DNA from: Planctomycetota bacterium
Lineage (GTDB): Bacteria > Planctomycetota > Planctomycetia > Pirellulales > Pirellulaceae
DNA: 61,283 bases
Direction: 5' to 3'
Assembly: GCA_017303505.1 (NCBI GenBank)
Contig: JAFLCP010000029.1
Location: 1 to 61,283 of the forward strand
Below the pieces are notes generated by a model. The model was not told the DNA's origin. It was given only the letters and a program-made list of their open reading frames with translations, and did not search any database. Of the stretch, positions 27,071-37,692 are shown piece by piece. The position numbers and the translations under genes are program-made. Numbering within the stretch: position 1 is the stretch's first letter; every line of letters begins with the position of its first letter.

Positions 27071-28255
27071 ATGATCACGCGAAATATGGCTCCAAGTTGT
27101 AGCAAGTGGTTCACCTTAGCTAACGATGTCTTGAATGGATATCAGTTAACCCATGAAGACGCTCTCGATATCCTGGCGAGCTCAGACACAGAACTGATGG
27201 AATTACTCGCGGCAGCCAATCGGTTGCGATACCACTATTTCCGCAATACCGTTCAGCTCTATTTTTTGGTCAACGCGAAGAGTGGTCTCTGCCCAGAAGA
27301 TTGCAACTATTGTTCGCAATCGAAAATTTCCGATGCCCCTGTCGCCAAGTATCGGTTGATGAGCGACGAACAACTTTTGGATGGAGCCAAAGCAGCGGCA
27401 GAACGTAAGTCCAAAACGTACTGCATCGTTCTGAGTGGTCGTGGCCCGAACGAACGGGAAATCCAAGCCATCGAAAACATCGTTCCCAAAATCAAGGATC
27501 AATATGGCTTGAAGATTTGTGCCTGCTTAGGCCTTCTGAACGAATCGCAGGCCAAGCGACTAAAAGCGTGTGGAGTGGATCGCGTCAACCACAACCTCAA
27601 CACCAGCGAAGAACACTACGAAAAGATTTGCACCACACATACCTACGCAGATCGTATCGAAACGCTGAATCGCATTCGCGACGCTGGTTTGGAAATCTGT
27701 AGTGGCGGCATTATCGGGATGGGTGAAAAACACTCCGATATCGTTGCCATGGCCATGGAACTCCGAACTCTTAATGCCGAGTCCATACCACTAAACTTTC
27801 TCTATGCCATCGATGGCACTCCGTTGGAAGGTGTGAATAACTTAACTACACGCGATTGCCTACGTGCCCTTGCCATGTTCCGCTTTGTGAATCCCTCAGC
27901 CGAACTGCGGATCGCTGGCGGACGCGAAAAGCATTTGCGATCGCTACAGCCCTTGGGACTAATGGTGGCCAATAGTATTTTCGTTGGCGATTACCTGACC
28001 ACAAAAGGTCAACTTCCCGAAGATGATTACCGCATGATCTCGGACCTCGGTTATGAAATCACCGGCCACGTACAACTAGAATCGGAAGAACATCATCACC
28101 ACGACCACGCAGACGAACATGCTTGCGGAGGCCATGGATGTGGTGGTAATGGTTGTGGCAAAGGAAGCTGCCAATCGGATTCTGAACCGCAAGTCGAAAC
28201 ATTATCATCGCATTCGTGTGGTTCGGGATGCGGCGGCAATAAGTCTTGCGGATAA
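27071..28255 (+). CDS. bioB: Biotin synthase with His/Cys-rich C-terminal extension
   Basis: 394 residues from the ATG at 27071 (AAGAAG five bases upstream). The frame opens at 26888 behind a good AAGGA site, which would add 61 residues with no family counterpart; I prefer the shorter form but cannot exclude the longer. The radical SAM cluster motif is C74-x3-C78-x2-C81 in 'GLCPEDCNYCSQSK', followed by 'ICACLGLLNESQAKRLKACGVDRVNHNLN' and 'GIIGMGEKHSDIVAMA', all typical of BioB, which inserts sulfur into dethiobiotin. The last 54 residues are an addition: eight histidines and seven cysteines among glycines. No other bio gene is nearby. Confidence 0.93.
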   Translation: MITRNMAPSCSKWFTLANDVLNGYQLTHEDALDILASSDTELMELLAAANRLRYHYFRNTVQLYFLVNAKSGLCPEDCNYCSQSKISDAPVAKYRLMSDEQLLDGAKAAAERKSKTYCIVLSGRGPNEREIQAIENIVPKIKDQYGLKICACLGLLNESQAKRLKACGVDRVNHNLNTSEEHYEKICTTHTYADRIETLNRIRDAGLEICSGGIIGMGEKHSDIVAMAMELRTLNAESIPLNFLYAIDGTPLEGVNNLTTRDCLRALAMFRFVNPSAELRIAGGREKHLRSLQPLGLMVANSIFVGDYLTTKGQLPEDDYRMISDLGYEITGHVQLESEEHHHHDHADEHACGGHGCGGNGCGKGSCQSDSEPQVETLSSHSCGSGCGGNKSCG

Positions 28256-28274
28256 GCGAAAAGGTCGACGAAAA

Positions 28275-29225
28275 ATGCGTCTCTGCCGCTATCTACAAAA
28301 TGCTCGCCCTTTTTTAGGCTTGTTTCAAGATGACTCCATTGTTCCTTTGCAGGCTATTGCCGAAGCAACACACGATGTGAAGTTGCTCGAACAACTGAAG
28401 CATTACCCTGACGACCTACTGTTCTTCTTGCCACCGGATGGACAGGGATTTGAACTATTGCAAACGTCGATTGCTAATAGCAGTTCACTATTGGCGACAC
28501 ACAAAATTGCGACGGAAACCGTTCAGCTGTTGCCTCCAATAGCCCACCCACCAAAGTTATTGTTGTTGGCAGGTAACTACGTAGAACATATTCTTGAGCA
28601 AGGCGACTTAGCTGCCGAACGAGCTAACACGTTTCCCTACGTCTTCATGAAACCACCAACAACCACGCTGGTTGGAAGTGGAAGTTCCGTTGCGATCCCA
28701 GCGGTATCGCCGCACAAGGTAGACTACGAACTTGAACTAGGAGTCATCTTAGGGAAGAAGGGAAAGAACATTCCCGTCGAGCAAGCACTTCAGCACGTAG
28801 CAGGCTATACAGTCATCAATGACATATCGGATCGCGGCTTTAAGCCGAACCCATCGCGACAGGAAAGACCTCGCGACAAATTTTTCGATTGGTTGCATGG
28901 GAAATGGCACGAGAATTCCTGTCCCTGTGGTCCTTGCGTTACCACGTCCGATGAAATCCCAAACCCGCAATCCCTCTGGATGAAATTATCCATCGATGGC
29001 GAAATTCGCCAAGACGCCTCAACGTCCTTACAAGTATTCTCCGTTGCGGAAATCATCAGTTTCATTTCAAGCTTTATCACACTTGAACCAGGTGACATTA
29101 TCTCGACGGGAACCCCTTCAGGTGTTGGCAACGCCACAGGCAATTACCTCAAAGCAGGACAACGCATCGAAGCTCGCATTGAGAAAATTGGAACTTTGAT
29201 TACAACGATGACTTCCGAAACTTGA
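28275..29225 (+). CDS. Fumarylacetoacetate hydrolase family protein
   Basis: 316 residues from the ATG at 28275; the frame opens at 28119 but overlaps bioB. A short N-terminal domain is followed by the FAH domain: 'KLLLLAGNYVEHILEQG', metal-binding 'KVDYELELGVILGKKGKNI', 'VAGYTVINDISDRG' and the closing 'PGDIISTGTPSGVGNATG'. The metal ligands (Glu, Glu, Asp) appear conserved. Members cleave or decarboxylate 2-keto acids in aromatic or sugar breakdown; the substrate cannot be told. An unusual 'SCPCGPC' insertion sits where many relatives read 'KSFDTFCPMGPWI'. Begins 19 bases after bioB. Confidence 0.92.
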   Translation: MRLCRYLQNARPFLGLFQDDSIVPLQAIAEATHDVKLLEQLKHYPDDLLFFLPPDGQGFELLQTSIANSSSLLATHKIATETVQLLPPIAHPPKLLLLAGNYVEHILEQGDLAAERANTFPYVFMKPPTTTLVGSGSSVAIPAVSPHKVDYELELGVILGKKGKNIPVEQALQHVAGYTVINDISDRGFKPNPSRQERPRDKFFDWLHGKWHENSCPCGPCVTTSDEIPNPQSLWMKLSIDGEIRQDASTSLQVFSVAEIISFISSFITLEPGDIISTGTPSGVGNATGNYLKAGQRIEARIEKIGTLITTMTSET

Positions 29226-29232
29226 ACCATGA

Positions 29233-30099
29233 GTGCGGTCGCAACTGCACTCAGGTTATCGGATCTGCATTGAGCCTTTAGCATCGATTATTCTGGCAAT
29301 TAGAAAGCACACTTTGCGCGACCCACAAGATCCTCTGCATTGGTATGACTATCCAGCTTTTTACGACATGGGCTTTCGGGATGAGACAAAACCGGAAGCT
29401 GACTTCTTCGAGAAGGTATTCGAAAAGTACTCAGTCGGAAAGGTTCAATCGCTCTTGGAACCAGGTTGCGGATCAGGAAGACTGATCGTAGAGATGGCCG
29501 CCAGAGGCTATTCCGTCACAGGCTTCGATCTCAATGAAGTTTCACTGCGTTACCTGCAACAACGCTTGAACCGCCGAAAGCTCTCTGCCGATGTTCGCGT
29601 TGGCGACATGACGAACTTTTCGTTAGGTAAGACCTACGATGCGGCCTTCAACACGTACAATACGTTCCGACATTTGACGGATGAAGCTGGAGCGCAGTCA
29701 CACCTCAAACATGTTGCTGACCATCTTCGCAGCGGCGGCCTCTTCATTTTGGGCCTACACTTATTTCCACCGGGCTGTGACCCCATGGGAAGCGAACGTT
29801 GGAAAGTGAAGACAGGGAAGACTGAAGTCACTTACACTCTAAAAGTGCTTTCGACGGAGCCGCGCAAACGCTTAGAACATCTGCGCATCATCATGAGCAT
29901 TAAAACGGCGTCGGGTAAACGCCAACTGCGAGCAGAATTTCCACTGCGTACCTACAACGCCACACAATTCAAGAAAACGCTTCAATCGGAACCACGCTTC
30001 GAGCTATGTGAGGTGTTCGACTTCTGGTACGACATTAACGAGCCACAAAAACTCGATAATCAAATTGTCGATACGGTGGTTGTGTTGCGTAAAAAGTAG
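29233..30099 (+). CDS. SAM-dependent class I methyltransferase
   Basis: 288 residues if started at the GTG at 29233; a TTG at 29314 ('LRDPQDPLHWYDYPAFYD') is an alternative that removes a poorly conserved N-terminus. The Rossmann motif I is 'SLLEPGCGSGRLIVEMAARG', followed by 'VTGFDLNEVSLRYL', 'VRVGDMTNF' and 'YDAAFNTYNTFRHL'. It belongs to the methyltransferase-25/11 group acting on small molecules; the methyl acceptor is not evident. Eight bases after the FAH gene, so likely one transcript. Confidence 0.87.
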   Translation: MRSQLHSGYRICIEPLASIILAIRKHTLRDPQDPLHWYDYPAFYDMGFRDETKPEADFFEKVFEKYSVGKVQSLLEPGCGSGRLIVEMAARGYSVTGFDLNEVSLRYLQQRLNRRKLSADVRVGDMTNFSLGKTYDAAFNTYNTFRHLTDEAGAQSHLKHVADHLRSGGLFILGLHLFPPGCDPMGSERWKVKTGKTEVTYTLKVLSTEPRKRLEHLRIIMSIKTASGKRQLRAEFPLRTYNATQFKKTLQSEPRFELCEVFDFWYDINEPQKLDNQIVDTVVVLRKK

Positions 30100-30276
30100 A
30101 CAGCTTCGTTTTGTGCGCGTTGCCGCAAAAAAACGATGAATGACACAACGGCTTTCTTTGCCAACCACCTTTTTTGAATTTTTCCTGGAACTGTCCCGAT
30201 GGTTTGCGGTAAACTACCTCGCCATGGATGTTCCCTTCCCCCGCTTCATGATTGTTTTCGTCTCCCACCTTATCGC

Positions 30277-33200
30277 ATGAACGACTTCAAATTTCCAAAC
30301 GTCGGCTCAATCGTTTATTTTTCCTTGCTCATGATCGCGATCGGGTTCGGACTTTGCTCTCCCACGCGGGCGCAAGAGAACCTCACTCCAGAGCAAGCAG
30401 AAATTTATGAACTTCAAGGTGAGTACTTGAAGGGTGAACAAGGAGTTCAGGTCGCTGCATTAGGTACGGACGAATTTGTCGTCAGCCTTTTTGCAGGTGG
30501 ACTACCGGGTGAGGGCTGGAATCGCAGTGAACCTCAAATAACCGAAATGAGTCGTGACGATCTGAATGATTTCATTGCGGATTCCGGTGCAAAAAAAGTG
30601 GTTCGCGCCAGCTCTACGCTTGGACTCGCAGCCCCCACAAGCGCTGTTGTGCTTTTCGATGGAACCGAAGAATCGCTTAAGAAGAACTGGGACGAAAAAG
30701 CGAAGTTAGTCGAGGGTAAACTTCTAGCAGGCGGAACTACCACCAAGCAAAAATTCCAAAGCTATCGGCTGCATCTAGAATTCAAAACACCCTTTATGCC
30801 CAACGCGCGAGGGCAGGGGAGAGGTAATAGCGGCGTCTATCATCAAGGTTGTTTCGAGACCCAAGTACTCGATTCGTTTGGACTACCCAATCTCCAAGAT
30901 ACTTGCGGTGCGATTTATAGCGTGAGAGCTGCTGACTTTAACGCATCCCTCCCACCTTTGACTTGGCAAACTTACGATGTGGAGTTCACCGCGCCCCAAT
31001 GGGATTCAGAAGGAAAAAAAACCAAAGATGCTCAGTTGTCAGTTTGGCTCAATGGTTTCCTTATCCATCGTGACCAAGGAGTCCCTGGCCCTACTCGAGC
31101 TGCTCCCAATACGGAATCACCTGCAGGTGGACCGCTTTATCTGCAAGACCATGGAAACCCGGTTACGTATCGCAACATTTGGTTAGTTCCCTTTGACGCC
31201 GCCGAAAATGCTTATCGCCCACGCATTCCAGCCTTCGAGCGATTTGCGACGGTGGTATCTTCCGCCGAAGAACGAGCGGAAGCCGGGCGATGGTTAGTGG
31301 GTGAACTGGGTTGCCAAGCCTGCCATCAAATCGCCTCACTTACCGATATAGTGCAACCCAAAGAAGCGCCTCTCTTAAACCAAGTCACCCAGCGGATTCA
31401 ATCCAAGTATTATGAGACTCTGCTTTCAAGTCCGCACTTCGCCAAAGTGGGGACAACGATGCCCGACGTAATGCATGGTCTCAGCGATGAAGAACGTTTA
31501 CAAATAGCCAAGGCAATTGCCGCGTTTCTGCAAAGCACCGGTCGAACACGACAACGTGCCCACATCAATCTTGATGCAGTAAAGCGTGGTGAAGAACTCT
31601 ACAACAAGATCGGCTGCACGATCTGCCACGGCCCATATGAAACATCCACTGTCAGTTCAACGTCCGTTCCATTACCCAAACTCTCCGATAAATACATCCT
31701 CGAAGGCTTGATTCAATTTCTGAATAATCCGCATGCCGTTCGCCCCTCCGACAGAATGCCCGCCATGCATCTTTCGAATGAGGAAAGCCGCGACATCGCC
31801 CACTATTTGCTGAAAGACTTGAAACATGACGCCTCACACGACACCACTAAGTTTGAAGTCTATCACGGTAGCTGGGATAAACTCCCTGATTTTAGCTCGT
31901 TAAAACCGGTTTCCACCGGAACGTGCGATGGCTTCGACCTTGCTGTTGCTCAGCGTGGCAACAACTTTGCTGTCCGTTTCGAAAGCTATTTTGTGATCGA
32001 TACTCCTGGCAAATATCGACTCTATTTGGGCTCAGACGATGGGAGTCAAGTTTACGTCGATGACAAAAAGATTGTTGACGTCGATGGAATCCATCCACAT
32101 CAGACGTCATCAGGTGAAGTGGAACTTTCCCAAGGTGCTCATAAGTTGCGTGTCGATTATTTCCAAGGGGGTGGAGAATGGACCGTTGCTTGTGAGATCG
32201 AAGGCCCGAACATTTCTCGTCAACCGATAGAAAGCTGGCTGCAACTTGAAGCAACTACGCCTAAGACTGCAGACGAAGCTAGTTCTCCACCGGAATTGAT
32301 TGCGGAAGGTAAAGCAACCTTTGCGCAAATAGGCTGCGTGAAGTGCCATAAGCTGGATGGTTTGGCAATTCCACAAGATGCGCCGCTGGCACCTTCCCTA
32401 ACTGCAACGAATCTTCAAGGTGGGTGCTTGGCGAATAAGCCCTCTGTCAAGGCGATGAATTACCACCTTTCGGAAAATCAACGCCAAGCTATTCGCGATG
32501 CAATCTCTCAGAACACAGCCAAGCCACTTTCTCCGCAGACTGCAAGCCGTCAGATTATGGCAACACTGAATTGCTATGCCTGCCACGCCCGCGATAATGT
32601 TGGAGGCCCTGAAGCAGACCGCTTAGCTTGGTTCACAAGTACGATTCCAGAAATGGGAGAAGAAGGACGCCTTCCTCCATTACTTACCGGTGTGGGTGAT
32701 AAACTCACAGATGATTATCTCAACCACGTCGTGCGAAATGGCGATCGCTTGCGTCCTTACATGAACGTTCGCATGCCGAAATTCAACACTGCGGCTACAG
32801 CTCTTGCGGCTCATTGGATAAAGAGTGATCGACAGCCAGAATCGGTTGTGGCTTCTAAACCCGAAAGCGAAGAAGCCGAATTTAGAACTCTGGCAACCGG
32901 ACGTCAGTTGGCAGGCGTCAAAGGTTTAGCCTGTGTCCAATGCCATACGTTTGGAAATCAACGAGCGATTGGTATTCAGGCCATCAACTTGCTGTCGATG
33001 CCGCAACGGCTTCGACAAGATTGGTTCCAAAGATATATGCTTCATCCAACACGTTATCGTCCGGGAACACGGATGCCAGCTAGCTTTCCCGATGGCAAGA
33101 GCGTACTTACCACGGTCTATGATGGCGATGCCAATCGACAAATTGAAGCCCTGTGGAAATTCCTGAGTGCTGGTGAAAAGGGAGGCATTCCCGATGGGCT

Positions 33201-33891
33201 ACAACGCGATCAAATTGTTTTGGAACCACAAGATAAACCGATCATCTATCGCAACTTCCTCGAAGGCCTTTCCGCTCGCGGGATAGCCGTTGGTTATCCC
33301 GGAGGTCTTAACCTTGCTTGGGATGCAGAAACCATGCGTGTAGCCCAGATTTGGCATGGACAGTTTATCGACGCAAGTATGCATTGGCGCGATCGAGGCG
33401 TAGGACGGCAGCGACCGTTAGGAGATCACCTATTATTCCTGGAGCCAGCTTCCGCAGTTGCATTACTCGATAAACCCGATAGCGTTTGGCCGAAGGCTTC
33501 CAATAAACAAGAAGGGTATCAGTTCAAGGGCTATCGATTGCTGAATGGGGGCAAGCCGACATTTCGATACCTTCTTGATGATATCGAAGTCCTCGATACT
33601 CCAGACATCAAACTGATTCCCAATGCGGACCCCGCTTTGGTTCGAACCTGGACGATAAGCAGTGAGGCAGCCTCGACGCAACCCGTCTACCTACGACTCG
33701 CAATCGGCGATCAAATCCAAAGTCTCAAGCCAGGAGTATGGAAAGTAGACAATCGCTTCGAGATCGAACTCAACTTGACCAACGTACCGCCACCCGTTGT
33801 GCGCACATCGGAGGGCAAACAAGAACTTTTGATCGCTATAGAAAACTTAGGCAAAGATCCCAAGTCGGTTCAATGTGAGATTCGCTGGTAA
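30277..33891 (+). CDS. DUF1080 - multihaem cytochrome c - PA14 exported protein
   Basis: 1204 residues from the ATG at 30277, chosen because it begins a signal peptide ('[22 protein letters not shown]'). Domains in order: DUF1080 at about 125-306 ('[17 protein letters not shown]'); c-type haem motifs C346QACH and C447TICH; a PA14 sugar-binding domain at about 528-645 ('[19 protein letters not shown]'); then three more haem sites C687VKCH, C766YACH and C886VQCH; and a C-terminal beta domain. Five CxxCH in all. A periplasmic redox protein that probably couples carbohydrate binding to electron transfer. Directly precedes the propeller protein, a likely partner. Confidence 0.9.
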   Translation: MNDFKFPNVGSIVYFSLLMIAIGFGLCSPTRAQENLTPEQAEIYELQGEYLKGEQGVQVAALGTDEFVVSLFAGGLPGEGWNRSEPQITEMSRDDLNDFIADSGAKKVVRASSTLGLAAPTSAVVLFDGTEESLKKNWDEKAKLVEGKLLAGGTTTKQKFQSYRLHLEFKTPFMPNARGQGRGNSGVYHQGCFETQVLDSFGLPNLQDTCGAIYSVRAADFNASLPPLTWQTYDVEFTAPQWDSEGKKTKDAQLSVWLNGFLIHRDQGVPGPTRAAPNTESPAGGPLYLQDHGNPVTYRNIWLVPFDAAENAYRPRIPAFERFATVVSSAEERAEAGRWLVGELGCQACHQIASLTDIVQPKEAPLLNQVTQRIQSKYYETLLSSPHFAKVGTTMPDVMHGLSDEERLQIAKAIAAFLQSTGRTRQRAHINLDAVKRGEELYNKIGCTICHGPYETSTVSSTSVPLPKLSDKYILEGLIQFLNNPHAVRPSDRMPAMHLSNEESRDIAHYLLKDLKHDASHDTTKFEVYHGSWDKLPDFSSLKPVSTGTCDGFDLAVAQRGNNFAVRFESYFVIDTPGKYRLYLGSDDGSQVYVDDKKIVDVDGIHPHQTSSGEVELSQGAHKLRVDYFQGGGEWTVACEIEGPNISRQPIESWLQLEATTPKTADEASSPPELIAEGKATFAQIGCVKCHKLDGLAIPQDAPLAPSLTATNLQGGCLANKPSVKAMNYHLSENQRQAIRDAISQNTAKPLSPQTASRQIMATLNCYACHARDNVGGPEADRLAWFTSTIPEMGEEGRLPPLLTGVGDKLTDDYLNHVVRNGDRLRPYMNVRMPKFNTAATALAAHWIKSDRQPESVVASKPESEEAEFRTLATGRQLAGVKGLACVQCHTFGNQRAIGIQAINLLSMPQRLRQDWFQRYMLHPTRYRPGTRMPASFPDGKSVLTTVYDGDANRQIEALWKFLSAGEKGGIPDGLQRDQIVLEPQDKPIIYRNFLEGLSARGIAVGYPGGLNLAWDAETMRVAQIWHGQFIDASMHWRDRGVGRQRPLGDHLLFLEPASAVALLDKPDSVWPKASNKQEGYQFKGYRLLNGGKPTFRYLLDDIEVLDTPDIKLIPNADPALVRTWTISSEAASTQPVYLRLAIGDQIQSLKPGVWKVDNRFEIELNLTNVPPPVVRTSEGKQELLIAIENLGKDPKSVQCEIRW

Positions 33892-33973
33892 CGTACGCGT
33901 TCACGAGCAGTCCCAACCGCAGTCGAGTCCGATTATTTTTGTTTACGTTTGCACGTCACCAGAAAGCCCGATT

Positions 33974-35509
33974 ATGCCTTCCAGCATGTTTTTCTATCGA
34001 CATAAACCTGAGCTCAAACCGATGCTACGTTTCTTTCTGATCACCACAATAGGAACGATGTTCGCTTTGTTAAACGCTACGGACGTTTTAGCGCAGGCTA
34101 AAACACCTGTGGCTAAAGAAAGCGATTACTATCGCATTGTGACTTGTGAAGTGCCCGAGAATGTAGAACTTGAAGCCACTGCGTTTCAGTTAATGCCCGA
34201 TGGGCGTGTGGCTGTTTCCTCGCGGCGCGGCGAAATCTGGATGATCGAAGATGCGCTAGCCGAAAAAGTTCCATCTACGAAATTCAAACGTTTTGCACAT
34301 GGCTTGCATGAACCGATTGGAATGGCGCTGCGTGATGGCTGGCTGTATGTAACTCAGCGGCCTGATGTTTCCAGGTTGCGCGACAGCGATGGAGATGGCG
34401 AAGCGGATGAATTTGAAGTGGTCGCTGACGGCTGGCAAATCACTGGCGACTATCACGAATATGCATTCGGTTCAAAATTCGATCGCGACGGAAATATCTG
34501 GGTTGCACTCTGCCTGACTGGATCATTTGGAAGCGATGCCCTGTATCGAGGCTGGGCGGTGCGAGTCACTCCGGATGGGCAAACGATACCGACCACAAGC
34601 GGCATTCGTTCGCCGGGTGGCGTGGGCATGAATTCGGCTGGCGACGTCTTTTACACCGATAACCAAGGACCATGGAATGGCACCTGCGCCTTGAAGCATC
34701 TGCAACCGAAAAAGTTTGTGGGACATCCAGGCGGTTTTCGTTGGTACGAACAAGCTGCGTCGGTTATGGGCCCGAAGCCACAAGAACCGAAAGATGGGAG
34801 TCGATTTGTAACGGAAGCGGACAAGATTCCCGAATATGAACCACCCGCAATTCTATTTCCGTATGGCAAAATGGGACAATCGGCAGCGGGCATTACGTGC
34901 GATACAACACAAGGAAAATTTGGACCATTTGCGAACCAGATGTTTGTGGGTGACCAAACCTTTAGCACCGTGATGCGTTGCTATTTGGAAAAGGTAGATG
35001 GCCATTATCAAGGTGCCTGCTTTCCATTTCGCGAAGGTTTTGATTCAGGTGTCGTGGGCCTCGAAATGCACCCTGATGGAAAAATGTTTGTCGGCGGAAC
35101 TAACCGAGGTTGGGGCTCACGCGGTGGGCGTTCCTTCTGTGTTCAACGGCTCGATTGGACAGGCAAAACGCCCTTTGAAATTTTGGAAATGAAAGCGATC
35201 CAAGGTGGATTTGAATTGGTCTTCACCGAACCTGTGGATCCAGCCACTGCCGAAGCGATTGAGTCGTATTCGCTAAAGACCTTTACTTACATCTTCCAAG
35301 CGGCCTACGGTAGCCCCGAAGTCGATGCCACGACCCCCACAATCACCAAAGCGAAGGTTTCTGAAGATCGGCTCAGCGTCCGACTTTTGGTCGATGGATT
35401 GCAACGTGGGCATGTCCACCATTTGACAGCGGCCGGTATTCGCTCCGCTTCTGGAGCAGGGCTTTTGCATGCAGATGCTTACTACACCCTCAATTACCTA
35501 CCCAAATAA
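33974..35509 (+). CDS. Exported PVC-type beta-propeller (sorbosone dehydrogenase-like)
   Basis: 511 residues from the ATG at 33974 with AGAAAG upstream; 34022 is also possible and either gives a signal peptide ('[21 protein letters not shown]'). The mature part is a six-blade propeller of the planctomycete membrane-bound dehydrogenase group: '[26 protein letters not shown]', '[21 protein letters not shown]', '[21 protein letters not shown]' and '[21 protein letters not shown]'. No haem motif is present in this protein; the preceding cytochrome protein supplies haems, so the two may form one oxidation complex. Confidence 0.88.
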   Translation: MPSSMFFYRHKPELKPMLRFFLITTIGTMFALLNATDVLAQAKTPVAKESDYYRIVTCEVPENVELEATAFQLMPDGRVAVSSRRGEIWMIEDALAEKVPSTKFKRFAHGLHEPIGMALRDGWLYVTQRPDVSRLRDSDGDGEADEFEVVADGWQITGDYHEYAFGSKFDRDGNIWVALCLTGSFGSDALYRGWAVRVTPDGQTIPTTSGIRSPGGVGMNSAGDVFYTDNQGPWNGTCALKHLQPKKFVGHPGGFRWYEQAASVMGPKPQEPKDGSRFVTEADKIPEYEPPAILFPYGKMGQSAAGITCDTTQGKFGPFANQMFVGDQTFSTVMRCYLEKVDGHYQGACFPFREGFDSGVVGLEMHPDGKMFVGGTNRGWGSRGGRSFCVQRLDWTGKTPFEILEMKAIQGGFELVFTEPVDPATAEAIESYSLKTFTYIFQAAYGSPEVDATTPTITKAKVSEDRLSVRLLVDGLQRGHVHHLTAAGIRSASGAGLLHADAYYTLNYLPK

Positions 35510-35821
35510 CCCGAATACTGGGGAAAATCGCTGCGGATTTCATTTTCGCGTCGTTTTTTGCCCAGAATCGAATTGGGGGATACAAAATCCGCAGAAAGCC
35601 TCTCATTGACGATCAGAGGCTCTTGGTCGACAATCGGGGCAATTCGATGATGAATCTTCCCCCGAAAATGCGGTATCACTTTTGGTGTAGAAATAGATTC
35701 GAAATTCGAAGAATGCCCCTTTCCGCATGGGTGAGCATTTCACGCGGGTAATTTTCGATACGGGAAAACTGTCCCCAAAGGCATCTTTTCCGAACAGGCA
35801 ACACTGCAGAGACCAGTAGAC
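35510..35821 (+). other. glyA upstream region with two hairpins
   Basis: 312 bases. Stem 1 is AGCCTCT at 35597-35603 with AGAGGCT at 35615-35621. Stem 2 is TCGGGG at 35634-35639 with CCCCGA at 35660-35665. They lie about 160-225 bases upstream of glyA. Neither has a T-run, and I do not recognise a glycine, SAM or SAH riboswitch. Could be an mRNA leader structure or the end of the previous transcript. Confidence 0.4.
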
Positions 35822-37075
35822 ATGAACGTAATCCAGTCGCAAGATCCGGCAATTTGGAATGCCATCGAAGCGGAAATGCAACGCCAACAAGATGGCCTGG
35901 AAATGATCGCCAGCGAAAATTACACCAGCCCTGCCATCATGCAAGCTGCTGGAAGTGTACTGACCAACAAATATGCAGAAGGCTATCCCGGTAAACGCTA
36001 CTACGGCGGCTGCGAACATGTAGATACCGTCGAAACCATTGCCATTGAGCGAGCCAAAGAACTTTTTGGTGCGGAGGCAGCCAACGTACAACCTCACAGC
36101 GGCTCGCAAGCCAATACTGCCGTGTATCTCACCTGCTTAGAACCAGGTGACTCGGTCCTCGGGCTTGACCTTGCCCATGGCGGACACTTAACACACGGGA
36201 TGAAGCTAAACATCTCGGGCAAACTGTATCGATTTCACAGTTATGGCGTCAGTCCAGATACGCAGCGAATCGATTTCGATCAGGTTGTTCGCTTAGCTCG
36301 TGAATTCAAACCCAAATTGATCGTCGCAGGCGCGAGTGCCTATCCGCGAGAAATCGATCACGAGAAGTTTGCCGACATCGCCCGCGAACATGGTGCGAAG
36401 TTGATGGTGGATATGGCGCATTACGCCGGCTTGGTCGCAGCGGGCGTTCATCACAATCCCGTCAAGTGCGCTGACTTTGTGACTACGACAACACACAAAA
36501 CGTTGCGTGGCCCGCGCAGTGGTTTGATTCTGTGCCGTGAAGAATACCTGAAGGATATAAATCGCAGCGTATTCCCAGGCATTCAAGGTGGCCCATTAAT
36601 GCATATCGTCGCCGCTAAAGCGATTTGCTTTGGTGAAGCATTAACGCCCGACTTTAAGGCTTATGGCCGTAATGTGGTGGCCAATGCTCGTCGTTTGGCA
36701 GATGTCTTGATGCAAGGCGGCTTGCGATTAATCAGCGGTGGCACAGACAATCACTTGATGTTGGTTGATGTGACTAGCTTGGGCGTCGGTGGCAAACTTT
36801 CCGAAACGGTTCTTGATCATTGCGGTATCACCGTCAACATGAACATGATTCCATTCGACACTCGCAAGCCGATGGATCCGAGCGGTATCCGCATCGGTAC
36901 AGCTGCGTTGACAACACGTGGAATGGGCGTGCAAGAAATGCAAACGATCGGGGGCTGGATCGTTGAAGCCTTGAAGAACACGGATAACACGGCACTGCAC
37001 CACAAGATTCGCGAAGACGTGCGCAATCTATGCAGCCACTTCCCTGTTCCAGCTGCGGCATTGAGCTGCACCTAA
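35822..37075 (+). CDS. glyA: Serine hydroxymethyltransferase
   Basis: 417 residues, normal length. All family signatures are present: '[21 protein letters not shown]', '[16 protein letters not shown]', '[15 protein letters not shown]', and '[17 protein letters not shown]' with the PLP lysine K226. It interconverts serine and glycine with tetrahydrofolate in the cytoplasm, feeding one-carbon units to metK-dependent pathways among others. Followed 73 bases on by a receiver-domain gene with its own RBS. Confidence 0.97.
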   Translation: MNVIQSQDPAIWNAIEAEMQRQQDGLEMIASENYTSPAIMQAAGSVLTNKYAEGYPGKRYYGGCEHVDTVETIAIERAKELFGAEAANVQPHSGSQANTAVYLTCLEPGDSVLGLDLAHGGHLTHGMKLNISGKLYRFHSYGVSPDTQRIDFDQVVRLAREFKPKLIVAGASAYPREIDHEKFADIAREHGAKLMVDMAHYAGLVAAGVHHNPVKCADFVTTTTHKTLRGPRSGLILCREEYLKDINRSVFPGIQGGPLMHIVAAKAICFGEALTPDFKAYGRNVVANARRLADVLMQGGLRLISGGTDNHLMLVDVTSLGVGGKLSETVLDHCGITVNMNMIPFDTRKPMDPSGIRIGTAALTTRGMGVQEMQTIGGWIVEALKNTDNTALHHKIREDVRNLCSHFPVPAAALSCT

Positions 37076-37148
37076 CGGACGCGATGAACGAATTGTGTTG
37101 AAAGGATGGACAGCATCCTATCAAGATGTTTTTGAAGAGGTATGGAAC

Positions 37149-37589
37149 GTGTATCGAATTTTGATTGCCGATGACAATGCCGCGAATCGTGAGTTGCTTG
37201 AAGCTTATCTCGCCAACTTTGAATGCGTGACAGAAATCGCAGTTGACGGCCAAGATACATTGAACAAAGCCGAGAGCTTTAAGCCAGACCTCATTTTGCT
37301 GGACGTCATGATGCCCAAGCGCAGCGGCTTTGAAGTTTGCCGCGAGCTGAAAAGCGATCCCGTGAAAAAGAAAATAATGATCTTGATGGTAACGGCTCTC
37401 AACGAACTGGGTGACATCGAGAAAGCGGTAGCAGCTGGTACCGACGACTTCTTGTCCAAGCCCGTCAATCGAGTTGAATTAACCAAACGTGTTGAGAACA
37501 TGTTACGTCTTAAAGACACCGGTGATGAGCTCGAACGTTTGCGAAGCTACATTCGCGAAATGGAAGACAACGCAAAGCCGAAGAAATAA
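37149..37589 (+). CDS. Stand-alone response regulator receiver protein
   Basis: 146 residues from a GTG at 37149 with AGAGG at 37136-37140; an earlier GTG at 37095 is less likely because the family starts at 'YRILIADDNAANREL'. The acidic pocket, phospho-acceptor Asp in 'PDLILLDVMMPKRSG', the Thr in 'MVTALNE' and the Lys in 'FLSKPVNRVEL' are all present. After the receiver domain is only a short helical tail ('LERLRSYIREMEDN') and no output domain, so it acts through protein contacts. No histidine kinase nearby. Confidence 0.93.
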   Translation: MYRILIADDNAANRELLEAYLANFECVTEIAVDGQDTLNKAESFKPDLILLDVMMPKRSGFEVCRELKSDPVKKKIMILMVTALNELGDIEKAVAAGTDDFLSKPVNRVELTKRVENMLRLKDTGDELERLRSYIREMEDNAKPKK

Positions 37590-37692
37590 CGCTTACCTCG
37601 CGTCGTTCACTTTTCGAGCGATGGAGAGCCCTAGGTTACCCTCTACATCTGGCTGTCCTTTAATCAAGAAGGACTAAGATAAGTAAGCCCTT

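Noticed and set aside
35597-35621. Terminator after the propeller gene
   Set aside because: A perfect stem, but no T-run follows on either strand.
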